This document shows, piece by piece, positions 44,986 through 52,485 of a stretch of DNA of 64,000 nucleotides. The stretch's first letter is position 1. Every line of letters begins with the position of its first letter. Both the position numbers and the translations under genes were made by a program. The notes beneath the pieces were generated by a model. That model was given only the letters and a program-made list of their open reading frames with translations, had not been told where the DNA came from and made no database searches. This stretch comes from Rhizobium etli 8C-3 (lineage in GTDB: Bacteria > Pseudomonadota > Alphaproteobacteria > Rhizobiales > Rhizobiaceae). The DNA is taken from positions 4,047,501-4,111,500 of the forward strand of contig NZ_CP017241.1 of the NCBI RefSeq assembly GCF_001908375.1, read 5' to 3'.

Positions 44986-45852
44986 ATGTATGTTGTGCTT
45001 GGAGCAAGCGGGCGGGTCGGCGGCGAGGCAGCGCGCGCCCTCATCGAATGCGGCGCGGCCGTGCGTGTGGTCCTGCGTCGTCAGGAACAGGGTGAAAGGT
45101 GGGCAGCCCTCGGTGCGGAGGTGGCTGTCGCGAGCATTGAGGATGCCAATGCGATGGCCGATGCGCTGAAGGGCGCGTCAGGAGCGTTCCTACTCAATCC
45201 GCCGCCGCTGAAAGGTGATCCCTATGCACGCACGGAAATACTCGGCGCGGCATTGGCCGATGCAGCACGGCGGGCGCATCTGCCCAAGGCCGTCGTCCTG
45301 TCGTCTATTGGAGCGCAGCATGCCTCTGGCACCGGTGTAATCGCCACTTTGAACCGGTTCGAAGCGTTGCTCGGCGGCGTGGCACCTGCGACCACCTTCC
45401 TGCGGTCAGGCTATTTTATCGAGACATGGAGCGAAGTGGCAGAAACTGTCATCTCGGAAAGTGTCCTGCCGACCTTTCTCGACCCCGCTCAGAAGGTCCC
45501 CATGGTGAGCGCTATGGATGTCGGGCATGCAGCGGCAGCCCTACTCTGCGAGGAGTGGGCCGGTAATCGGATCGTGGAGCTGGGCGGACCGAAAGACTGG
45601 AGCGCCGGCGATGTGGCAGCGGCCTTTGCCGAAGTTCTCGGCCGGCCGATAAAATCGTTACTCGTTCCGTCGGAACAGCGCGCCGCACTTCTATCCCAAG
45701 AAGGCGTCCCCGCCGAGGTAGCGAACGCGCTTCTCGGCATGTATGTGGGAATCGCCAATGGGCTGTTTATGCGCCAGAATGAAAGCGAACATCGGCGCGG
45801 CGCGACCTCTCTGACGGAGGCTCTGGAGCGTGTTGTGTCGCTTGGCATTTAA
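44986..45852 (+). CDS. NmrA-like NAD(P)-binding protein
   Basis: A 288-residue atypical SDR. G-A-S-G-R-V-G-G near residue 6 is the Rossmann motif. A-F-L-L-N-P-P, V-V-L-S-S-I-G-A-Q-H and L-R-S-G-Y-F-I-E-T-W follow the NmrA/NAD(P)H azoreductase-like pattern. No YxxxK motif, so a redox sensor or an NAD(P)H-quinone type reductase rather than a classic dehydrogenase. ATG 44986 with GGGGTGG upstream; a longer in-frame frame exists but overlaps the LysR gene. Confidence 0.88.
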   Translation: MYVVLGASGRVGGEAARALIECGAAVRVVLRRQEQGERWAALGAEVAVASIEDANAMADALKGASGAFLLNPPPLKGDPYARTEILGAALADAARRAHLPKAVVLSSIGAQHASGTGVIATLNRFEALLGGVAPATTFLRSGYFIETWSEVAETVISESVLPTFLDPAQKVPMVSAMDVGHAAAALLCEEWAGNRIVELGGPKDWSAGDVAAAFAEVLGRPIKSLLVPSEQRAALLSQEGVPAEVANALLGMYVGIANGLFMRQNESEHRRGATSLTEALERVVSLGI

Positions 45853-46001
45853 ATTGAGGATGAACCTGTTTAAGTGCCAAACGACAGGGCAAAAACCGCT
45901 AGGTGGGCCAAAAGCTGGCGATATACGCCGCCCGCGCGGAAATCGCGAGATCCCGGCAAAACTTCTCCGGCTTCTGCATGTCAAATTCAATGTGAACCCG
46001 T

Positions 46002-46244
46002 GTGGATGCTCACGGGGAAGGAAGCCCGTACAATCAGGACACCGTCGATCTGTATCACCAGGTCATGGGGGCGGTTGACGCTTTCATCGCAAGGGAAAAC
46101 TGTCGGGTGGAACCGGACAAGCGCTTGAAGCTCATCCGGTTCCTGATCGACTACGCCGAACAACACGGCGAATTCACAGAGGAAATTGCAGAAAAACATT
46201 TGAGGTCAGCGATATTGGTAAATCGAGCTTCGAAGAGCAGATAA
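46002..46244 (+). CDS. small hypothetical protein upstream of the hipA module
   Basis: An 80-residue polar, helical protein (start GTG 46002) with G-A-V-D-A-F-I-A-R-E and D-K-R-L-K-L-I-R-F-L-I-D-Y-A-E-Q. Composition looks coding, but no family is recognised. Its stop overlaps the next small frame's start. Whether it belongs to the toxin module is open. Confidence 0.5.
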   Translation: MDAHGEGSPYNQDTVDLYHQVMGAVDAFIARENCRVEPDKRLKLIRFLIDYAEQHGEFTEEIAEKHLRSAILVNRASKSR

Positions 46245-46582
46245 TGCAGGGCGTATACGTGCTTGGTTGCCAGCGCGATCAACTGGCATCCGAAAAGCGG
46301 AAGTTGGCAAGGCAATTGCGCTATGCCCAGCATTCGGCCCGGCTCACGAGCCTTTCAAAGCAATACGATTTCGGGATGGTCTTCTTCGCAGCAATGGGGG
46401 CCGTTTCACTTATCCTGTCTGATGTAAACAGCTCCTCGGATGCCTGGCTGTTTACGACGGAGTTTTTCGTTGATGCTGGTCGCGTGTGGCAGTGCGCTGA
46501 AAGGCCGAAAGATGGTCAGCCGGACGGAAGTTATTCAACCCACTTTGATGGGTTGAATAACTTCAAGAAACGCGTTAATTGA
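46244..46582 (+). CDS. uncertain frame preceding hipA
   Basis: A 112-residue frame, start ATG 46244. It has one weak hydrophobic stretch (M-V-F-F-A-A-M-G-A-V-S-L-I-L) and no recognised family. Its 3' end runs through the two inverted repeats in front of hipA, which argues that at least the distal part is regulatory rather than coding. Kept at low confidence. Confidence 0.3.
   Translation: MQGVYVLGCQRDQLASEKRKLARQLRYAQHSARLTSLSKQYDFGMVFFAAMGAVSLILSDVNSSSDAWLFTTEFFVDAGRVWQCAERPKDGQPDGSYSTHFDGLNNFKKRVN
46530..46561. repeat. inverted repeat 1 upstream of hipA
   Basis: Perfect 12-bp arms, GTTATTCAACCC (46530-46541) and its complement (46550-46561), separated by eight bases. The layout ACCC-N8-GGGT resembles HipB operators (E. 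coli TATCC-N8-GGATA) in spacing. A related repeat follows 44 bp downstream. Confidence 0.75.
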
Positions 46583-46604
46583 ACCATTGAAAGGGTCAAT
46601 TAAT
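46574..46604. repeat. inverted repeat 2 overlapping the hipA ribosome binding site and start
   Basis: GTTAATTGAACC (46574-46585) pairs with GGGTCAATTAAT (46593-46604) with one or two mismatches around seven bases. Its half-sites match repeat 1 (GTTA-x-TT-x-AACC). The AAGGG ribosome binding site (46591-46595) and the first bases of the hipA start codon are inside it, so it can act as an operator in DNA or as a start-hiding hairpin in RNA. Confidence 0.7.
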
Positions 46605-47925
46605 GCGCTTAACGCTCCAAGCCCATTTTGATGGTGAGTGGCATCACGCCGCGACGCTAGAACTGAAGGACGACGCGGCCGGCTTTCAGGGCGCGTCCGT
46701 TGTCGACTACGATCTCGACTATTTCATCACTGTGGCATCGGCGGAGTTTGCTGCCGGAAAGACAGTCCGTGACCATCGCGCCCTGTCAGTCCGCTATCCC
46801 GTTGACCTCGAAAATCGATATAGCCGCAGTTGGCCGCCGTTCCTCTTGGATCTCATGCCCCAAGGCCATGCGAGGCGAAAGCTTGCCGAGCACCTCGGCC
46901 TTGCGGAAGGCTCGCGCGCTTCTGATCTCTCGCTGCTTATGCGATCGGCGACGGGCGGCATAGGCAATATCCGGATCAAAGAAGCGGCGGACGCCGAAGC
47001 GGAACGGCTGCGCGGTGTTGAGCGCCAAGGGGTTACAGAGGCGGAAATCCTTGTGCGCTCGGATCGCTTCATGGAAGTCGTCGATCGCTTTGGTATGCTC
47101 GCCTCCGGCTCAAGCGGCCTGCAAGGCGAATGGCCGAAGGTCTCGATGACCCAGGCGGATGACGGGCTCTATTATCCCGACAGCTTCGTGACCGATGACG
47201 AGGCCGTGCGCCACGTCATCGTCAAGCTGGTACGCAGCAATGAGCCCGTGGACCGCCTGATTCTCGAAGGCGAAGCTCTCTATTCGCGCATCGCTCGAGA
47301 GATCGATCTGAATGTCAGCGATCCTTCTATCTATGCTGAAGGTGTCCTGATCATTCCCCGTTTCGACCGGAAAAAGAGACAAGGCGGCGGAACCCTCCGG
47401 CTGGGGCAGGAAAGCCTCGTGTCAGCGATCGGCGTTGCCGATTTCGGCTATGTCGGCACGCACGAAGCCTACATCCACGTTCTGCGCCAATATTCGGCCG
47501 ATCCCTTCTCGGACGTTGTGGAATACCTGAAGCGGGACATCGCCAACTTGGCGCTCGGCAATCCCGACAATCATGGCCGCAATTCCGCACTCAGCAAACA
47601 CCAAGACGGCACGATCCGCCTGTCTCCACTCTTTGATTTCGCACCAATGCGGCTTGCCAAGGAGGGAATCGTTCGCTCCACCCGATGGGCCATGATGCGT
47701 GACGGCGGTCGCGATCATCTTCCCGATTGGAAGCAGATTTGCGCCGAACTGATGCCTGATCCTGATGAGCAGAAAGCGCTCGCGGCTACGCTTTTCGAGT
47801 TTGCCGAACATCTGCGCCAGGCTCCGACCATGGCGAAAGATTTGGAGGCGTCGTCGGACATTGTGGACCGCGCGATGGGACGTTGCATGGCGATAACAGA
47901 TAGCGTTCTGGAGGCATTCCTGTGA
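46603..47925 (+). CDS. hipA: HipA-family serine/threonine kinase toxin
   Basis: A 440-residue protein of the HipA kinase family, which in E. coli phosphorylates glutamyl-tRNA synthetase and halts growth. Visible motifs: P-F-L-L-D-L-M-P-Q-G near 83, the P-loop-like S-S-G-L-Q-G-E-W-P-K near 170 (Lys binds ATP), catalytic loop N-P-D-N-H-G-R-N near 320, and the DFG-equivalent L-F-D-F-A-P near 345. All catalytic positions appear intact. ATG 46603; the ribosome binding site lies in an inverted repeat. The partner XRE gene follows 17 bases later, so the toxin comes first, opposite to E. coli hipBA. Confidence 0.88.
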   Translation: MRLTLQAHFDGEWHHAATLELKDDAAGFQGASVVDYDLDYFITVASAEFAAGKTVRDHRALSVRYPVDLENRYSRSWPPFLLDLMPQGHARRKLAEHLGLAEGSRASDLSLLMRSATGGIGNIRIKEAADAEAERLRGVERQGVTEAEILVRSDRFMEVVDRFGMLASGSSGLQGEWPKVSMTQADDGLYYPDSFVTDDEAVRHVIVKLVRSNEPVDRLILEGEALYSRIAREIDLNVSDPSIYAEGVLIIPRFDRKKRQGGGTLRLGQESLVSAIGVADFGYVGTHEAYIHVLRQYSADPFSDVVEYLKRDIANLALGNPDNHGRNSALSKHQDGTIRLSPLFDFAPMRLAKEGIVRSTRWAMMRDGGRDHLPDWKQICAELMPDPDEQKALAATLFEFAEHLRQAPTMAKDLEASSDIVDRAMGRCMAITDSVLEAFL

Positions 47926-47942
47926 TTCCGAAGGACAGCTAA

Positions 47943-48221
47943 ATGGCTCGTTGGAAGAAACCCACGAAAGAAGAGGTACTTGAAAACCGTAGAACGCTGG
48001 CCGAGCGTGCTCGAACCGGCGACCTAAGGCTGCCTGGTGCTGTGGCAGAGATCCGTAAAGGGTTCGGGATGACACAGGAGGAGTTTGCCAAGACGCTGTC
48101 GCTTACCAGACGCCAAGTTGCGGAGATCGAAGCAGGCACGGCAAACCCAACGCTCGAAACATTGGAAAAGATAGGCCGATTATTCGGATTCGGAATTGGT
48201 TTTGTACCCAAACGCGGTTGA
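47943..48221 (+). CDS. hipB: XRE-family antitoxin (HipB-like)
   Basis: A 92-residue DNA-binding protein. A basic N-terminal tail (M-A-R-W-K-K-P-T-K-E-E) is followed by the helix-turn-helix F-G-M-T-Q-E-E-F-A-K-T-L-S-L-T-R-R-Q-V-A-E-I-E-A-G and E-T-L-E-K-I-G-R-L-F-G-F. Placed directly after hipA, it should neutralise the kinase and repress the operon through the paired inverted repeats upstream. Confidence 0.85.
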   Translation: MARWKKPTKEEVLENRRTLAERARTGDLRLPGAVAEIRKGFGMTQEEFAKTLSLTRRQVAEIEAGTANPTLETLEKIGRLFGFGIGFVPKRG

Positions 48222-48263
48222 ACCAAGCACTCAGCTGAGCAGCCAGACAGCATTCTCAGCGCA

Positions 48264-48632
48264 TCACAAACGGAAAACCGGGGAATGGACCCTGTAATTA
48301 GATTTTGGCACTAACCACTTCACGGCGACTTCCTTTGCTGCAGAGGATTCTGGACCTTCTGGAAATAGCTCCGCTTGAAAGAGCTCATCCTGCGTTGTGA
48401 CGATATTCTCGATCTCTAAGCTAGCCTTGGCTTCTTGCAACGCAAGCTTATCGATTAAGATGCCCTGATTTGGTATTGCAGCCGCTCGCCCCTTCAACTC
48501 GGCGAGCGACCTATTCACAGAAGCTAGTGTCTTCAACACCTCGATCGTCTCTAGGTCGGCGAGCTTATGGAGATGAGGCAAGGAGGAGGTCGGGAAAACT
48601 CCAAGCGAGCAATTTGTCTCGCCTTCACCCAT
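48264..48632 (-). pseudogene. truncated Fic-family protein, N-terminal domain only
   Basis: Frame of 122 residues. Residues about 15-105 follow the N-terminal domain of Fic adenylyltransferases: L-E-T-I-E-V-L-K-T-L-A-S-V-N-R-S-L-A-E-L-K-G, I-P-N-Q-G-I-L, and the inhibitory helix S71-L-E-I-E75-N76 (S/T-x-x-x-E-G/N). After A-A-K-E-V the sequence turns to unrelated residues and stops. The catalytic H-P-F-x-x-G-N-G-R is absent and is not found further on. So only the self-inhibiting part survives. Confidence 0.78.
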
Positions 48633-48679
48633 GGTCAGCTTACCAATAGTTCAATGGCGATCAAGTTCAAGATTCTATA

Positions 48680-48770
48680 CTTCCCGATCGGGAAGACTTT
48701 CCAGTTGGATACAACTCCTTCCCTTCGGTAAGTTTTCATGGATTCTCGAAAATTCTTCCCGTACGGTAAG
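48680..48770. promoter_or_regulatory. three evenly spaced operator-like palindromes upstream of hipB2
   Basis: CTTCCCGATCGGGAAG (48680-48695, perfect), CTTCCCTTCGGTAAG (48718-48732) and CTTCCCGTACGGTAAG (48755-48770) share the form CTTCCC-n-CGG-x-AAG. Centres are about 37.5 bp apart. The last ends 20 bases before the antitoxin ATG. Probably HipB autoregulatory sites. Confidence 0.8.
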
Positions 48771-48789
48771 CCTAACAAAAGGAGAGCGC

Positions 48790-49059
48790 ATGATGATCCA
48801 TTCGGCCGCAGAATTCGGCGCAGTGGTTCGAGAACACAGAAAAAAGCAGGGCTGGACACAGACCCAGCTTGCGGAGCGCTGCGGGACGGGTGAACGCTTC
48901 ATCGTCGATCTGGAGAACGGCAAGCCCAGCTGTCAGCTCGAGAAATCCCTCATCGCGGCCCGAACGGTCGGCATCGATCTCGGCGACCTGAAAACCGCAG
49001 CACCGCCTGCTGCCACGGAAGCCGATGGCGATCTCGGCTATCTGCCCCGTTTCTCCTGA
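48790..49059 (+). CDS. hipB: XRE-family antitoxin, second HipB-like
   Basis: An 89-residue protein: helix-turn-helix F-G-A-V-V-R-E-H-R-K-K-Q-G-W-T-Q-T-Q-L-A-E-R-C-G-T-G-E-R-F-I-V-D-L-E-N-G-K-P, typical of the YgzD/HipB type that precedes hipA. AAAGGAG lies seven bases before ATG 48790. Its toxin gene, which begins 12 bases later, is destroyed, so this is an orphan antitoxin that still has its complete operator array. Confidence 0.88.
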   Translation: MMIHSAAEFGAVVREHRKKQGWTQTQLAERCGTGERFIVDLENGKPSCQLEKSLIAARTVGIDLGDLKTAAPPAATEADGDLGYLPRFS

Positions 49060-49071
49060 TCAGGCGTTGCC

Positions 49072-49642
49072 GTGACCACGATCTTCTACGAGAGTTTGCC
49101 CGTTTGCCAATCTCATCGACCGCGATGGGATTTCGCTCGCCTATGAGCAAAGCTGGGAACAACGTGCTTCGGCCTTCCCGATCTCGCTGACCATGCCCTT
49201 GCGATCCGGCACATATGGTGCTGAGCAGGTTGTGTCCTGGCTTGCCAATCTTCTTCCGGAAAACACACCTCTCCGAGATCGGTCAGCAGTTGAAGGTCTC
49301 GCCTCAGGACATTGTTGGTCTTCTCACGCGCCTTGGCCGCGATACCGACGGAGCCTTTTCGATAAGCAGGTTGACCAGTCGCTCCCACAACAGATCGCGA
49401 CAAAGAGCAATGCCGACGAACTTCACGGCAATGACTGGCGGCAATTCGCATCGGCCGTCGGCCTCAGCCCTGCTGTCGTGACAAAACGGATAAGGGAGCT
49501 CTCCGACAGGGTTGCTTCAAAGCTCGAAGAGGCACTGGGGGAGACAGAGCGCTATCCCTCTTTTCGTCGAGACTTCGGGGCGAACCTCGTGTTTCTCATT
49601 CGCGAGAGGTGCCAGCGGATCGGACGACAGGGTGTCGGGTAG
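49072..49642 (+). pseudogene. hipA: remains of a hipA toxin gene
   Basis: From GTG 49072 the sequence reads V-T-T-I-F-Y-E-S-L-P-V, shifts frame near 49100 to N-L-I-D-R-D-G-I-S-L-A-Y-E-Q-S-W and W-L-A-N-L-L-P-E, shifts again near 49262 to E-I-G-Q-Q-L-K-V-S-P-Q-D-I-V-G-L-L. Near 49370 it jumps to a HipA C-terminus (E-L-H-G-N-D-W-R-Q-F-A-S-A-V-G-L-S-P). The whole kinase core, some 250 residues, is missing. At least two frameshifts and one large internal deletion. Confidence 0.82.
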
Positions 49643-50176
<534 letters not shown>

Positions 50177-50272
50177 GCGGTGCTGGTTGGCGCATGTTTC
50201 GCGCGGGCTGTCTCATAGCGACCAAAAGGCAGGCTGGCAAGACGAAATTGTAAAGCTTTTCATCCTTTTGCC

Positions 50273-50301
50273 TTGACAGATTTTAGACACTCGCGTATCC
50301 C
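50273..50301 (+). promoter_or_regulatory. sigma-70 promoter of rplU-rpmA
   Basis: TTGACA (50273-50278), 17-base spacer, TATCCC (50296-50301). A consensus -35 at the right distance gives an untranslated leader of about 175 bases before rplU. Confidence 0.65.
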
Positions 50302-50480
50302 GCTCACGCACTAGGCATGGAGAAGTCCGTGCCTTGCCATCCCCGCGCCCGGCGCGGGGTTTCACCGGCAGACAGAGTTCCGGGCGAACGCCCTGAAATC
50401 CCTGCTTAACTTCGACTGATAAGAAGACAGCCACCTGCGGTTTGCGGGGAGAGCTGGATCGAACATGAAAGGATCAAAAA
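50302..50480 (+). promoter_or_regulatory. structured leader of rplU
   Basis: Contains a strong hairpin, CCCCGCG (50341-50347) with CGCGGGG (50353-50359), and a second at 50383-50395 (GGGCG/CGCCC). This is a candidate for autogenous control by L21, as known for other ribosomal leaders. No match to a named motif is claimed. Confidence 0.4.
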
Positions 50481-50798
50481 ATGTTCGCAGTCATCAAGAC
50501 CGGCGGTAAGCAGTACCGTGTGGCAGCAAACGACGTGCTGACCATCGAGAAGCTTGAAGCAACCGCTGGCGACTCCATCGAATTCACCGAAGTCCTCGTA
50601 ATCGGCGAAGGCGCCGACGCTGCGATTGGTGCTCCCTTCGTCAAGGGCGCTTCCGTCAAGGCCGAAGTGGTCGAGCACAATCGCGGCAAGAAGGTCATCG
50701 CCTTCAAGAAGCGCCGCCGTCAGAACTCGAAGCGTTCGCGCGGCCATCGCCAGCACCATACGGTCGTCCGCATCACGGACATCGTGGCTGCCAAGTAA
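50481..50798 (+). CDS. rplU: 50S ribosomal protein L21
   Basis: 105 residues: [14 protein letters not shown], a beta-barrel start, and [16 protein letters not shown] that binds 23S rRNA. Standard length. It precedes rpmA by 34 bases in the conserved rplU-rpmA-obgE neighbourhood. Confidence 0.98.
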   Translation: MFAVIKTGGKQYRVAANDVLTIEKLEATAGDSIEFTEVLVIGEGADAAIGAPFVKGASVKAEVVEHNRGKKVIAFKKRRRQNSKRSRGHRQHHTVVRITDIVAAK

Positions 50799-50832
50799 GA
50801 TTACGGGACTAAAGGTTTAAAGGAGAACTCCA

Positions 50833-51102
50833 ATGGCACATAAGAAAGCTGGCGGTTCGTCGCGTAACGGTCGTGATTCCGAATCCAAGCGCCTTGGCGT
50901 GAAGAAGTTCGGCGGCGAAGCCGTCATCGCAGGCAACATCATCGTGCGTCAGCGCGGTACGCAGTGGCATCCGGGCGCCAATGTCGGCCTCGGGAAGGAC
51001 CACACCATTTTTGCGCTTACGGCAGGCAATGTGGACTACCGAACGAAGGCCAATGGTCGCGTGTACGTGTCTGTAATGCCGAAAGCGGAAGCAGCGGAAT
51101 AA
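50833..51102 (+). CDS. rpmA: 50S ribosomal protein L27
   Basis: 89 residues: [24 protein letters not shown], the N-terminal tail that reaches the peptidyl transferase centre, and [11 protein letters not shown]. It starts directly with M-A-H-K-K, so no cleavable pro-sequence as in Firmicutes. AAAGGAG lies eight bases upstream. Confidence 0.98.
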   Translation: MAHKKAGGSSRNGRDSESKRLGVKKFGGEAVIAGNIIVRQRGTQWHPGANVGLGKDHTIFALTAGNVDYRTKANGRVYVSVMPKAEAAE

Positions 51103-51173
51103 GCCGGTAGCGCTCAAAAACAGCCGGCGTCTCATCGACCCGGCTGACCGTACCAGGTTCAGTCCAGAAAACA

Positions 51174-51206
51174 GGGGAGATGGGGCGCCATCTCCCCTTT
51201 TTCTTT
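51174..51206 (+). terminator. rho-independent terminator after rpmA
   Basis: GGGGAGATGG (51174-51183), loop GGCG, CCATCTCCCC (51188-51197), then TTTTTCTTT. A textbook terminator between rpmA and the first acetyltransferase. Confidence 0.93.
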
Positions 51207-51226
51207 GTCCATGAGGAGGACTGAAC

Positions 51227-51859
51227 ATGCAAGGCGAACTGATAAGGGTTGACCAATCACGGTCACCCCAAGAACGGCTGAGGCCGGAGCGGTTAAGGAC
51301 CGATTGCCCTGTCTTGTTATCGGAAAGGCTCGTCATGCGCGCGCCCCACGAGGAAGACATTGACGCCCTTTCCCATCTCGCCAACAACGCCAAAGTCGCC
51401 ACAATGGTATCGCGTATGCCGCACCCATATACCGCCAATGATGCCGCCGACTTCGTGCGTCGGACGAAGAATGGCGAGATTGGCAAGTGCGTCTACGCCA
51501 TCACCAAAGCTGAAAACGGCGCCTTCATGGGGTGCTGCGGAGTTGAGCCGCATGCAGACGGGCGGACTGTCGAAATCGGCTATTGGCTCGGTGAACCCTA
51601 CTGGAACCAAGGCTATACGACCGAAGCGTGCCACGCTCTGGTCGACATGGTCTTTCGCACGCGCGAAAACGTCGATCAAATCGATGCCCGTTGCCGGGTG
51701 ATGAACATCGCATCGCGGCGGGTTATCCAGAAGTGCGGCTTCCAGTTCCAGGGCTCAGGCCTTGCCGCATCTCTGGCACTCGGCAGCAACGTGCCTGTGG
51801 AATGGTACCGGCTCGACCGCAAGACCTGGATGTCGCTTAGAAGTTGGGGGAGCCTGTGA
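51227..51859 (+). CDS. GNAT acetyltransferase (RimJ/RimL-like)
   Basis: A 210-residue N-acetyltransferase. T-x-R-L-x-x-R-A-P (S-E-R-L-V-M-R-A-P-H-E-E-D) starts the fold at about residue 33. I-G-Y-W-L-G-E-P-Y-W-N-Q-G-Y-T-T-E-A is the acetyl-CoA strand and pyrophosphate loop (Q/R-x-x-G-x-G/A variant). N-I-A-S-R-R-V-I-Q-K-C-G-F closes it. GGAGGA eight bases before ATG 51227. Overlaps the second acetyltransferase by one base (TGATG). Confidence 0.9.
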   Translation: MQGELIRVDQSRSPQERLRPERLRTDCPVLLSERLVMRAPHEEDIDALSHLANNAKVATMVSRMPHPYTANDAADFVRRTKNGEIGKCVYAITKAENGAFMGCCGVEPHADGRTVEIGYWLGEPYWNQGYTTEACHALVDMVFRTRENVDQIDARCRVMNIASRRVIQKCGFQFQGSGLAASLALGSNVPVEWYRLDRKTWMSLRSWGSL

Positions 51860-52446
51860 TGAGCGCCGCCATCTTGCCGCGACCCAGGAGCGAGCAAGTG
51901 ACGCCCGGCCCCGTGCCGGTCGTCACCACGCCCCGGCTGACGCTCCGCCCGCACAGGTTGGCCGATGCGAATGCGATTGCGGAATCGCTGTCCGATTTCG
52001 CAGTCACCCGCATGCTTGCCCGCGTGCCCGCGCCCTATGACAGGCAGGACGCGCTTGACTGGCTGGTTCCGGTGACCTCCGGCAGTCTGCCGGATTGGCA
52101 CCTTGCGGTCACCGACGGCGACGACACCCATATCGGCGTCGTCTCCGTCGAGCTCCGCCACGGCCGCTGGCACCTTGGCTACTGGCTGAACCGCTACTTC
52201 TGGCGGCGCGGGTATATGAGCGAGGCTGTCGCAGCGGTGCTGGAGCGCTTCTCCCGGCGCATTCCGGACAGCGCTGTTCATTCGGGCGTGTTCGCGGACA
52301 ATCCAGCCTCGCTGAGATTGCAGGAAAAGCTCGGTTTCCGGATGACCGGATGCACCGAAATCTACAGCTTCTCTCGCAACACCATGGTATCGCACGTCGA
52401 GACCGTGCTTCAGCCCGGCGCCTTGCAGATCACGAAGGCTGCCTGA
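51859..52446 (+). CDS. GNAT acetyltransferase (RimJ/RimL-like), second copy
   Basis: A 195-residue paralogue-type protein: T-P-R-L-T-L-R-P-H-R-L-A-D-A near 27, L-G-Y-W-L-N-R-Y-F-W-R-R-G-Y-M-S-E-A near 110, N-P-A-S-L-R-L-Q-E-K-L-G-F. It is coupled to the upstream gene through TGATG, so both are made together; such pairs lie next to rpmA/obgE in many rhizobia. Targets unknown. Confidence 0.9.
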   Translation: MSAAILPRPRSEQVTPGPVPVVTTPRLTLRPHRLADANAIAESLSDFAVTRMLARVPAPYDRQDALDWLVPVTSGSLPDWHLAVTDGDDTHIGVVSVELRHGRWHLGYWLNRYFWRRGYMSEAVAAVLERFSRRIPDSAVHSGVFADNPASLRLQEKLGFRMTGCTEIYSFSRNTMVSHVETVLQPGALQITKAA

Positions 52447-52456
52447 CCAGACAAGA

Positions 52457-52484
52457 ACACCGCAGCCGCCGCTGCGGTGTTTTT
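52457..52484. terminator. bidirectional terminator
   Basis: ACACCGCAGC, loop CGCC, GCTGCGGTGT, then TTTT (52481-52484). It lies between the convergent ends of the acetyltransferase pair and the phosphodiesterase-family gene, and can serve both. Confidence 0.88.
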
Positions 52485-52485
52485 C

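Noticed and set aside
46530-46604. CRISPR-like repeat unit
   Set aside because: Only two imperfectly related inverted repeats, no regular spacers and no cas genes; a control region for hipA explains them better.
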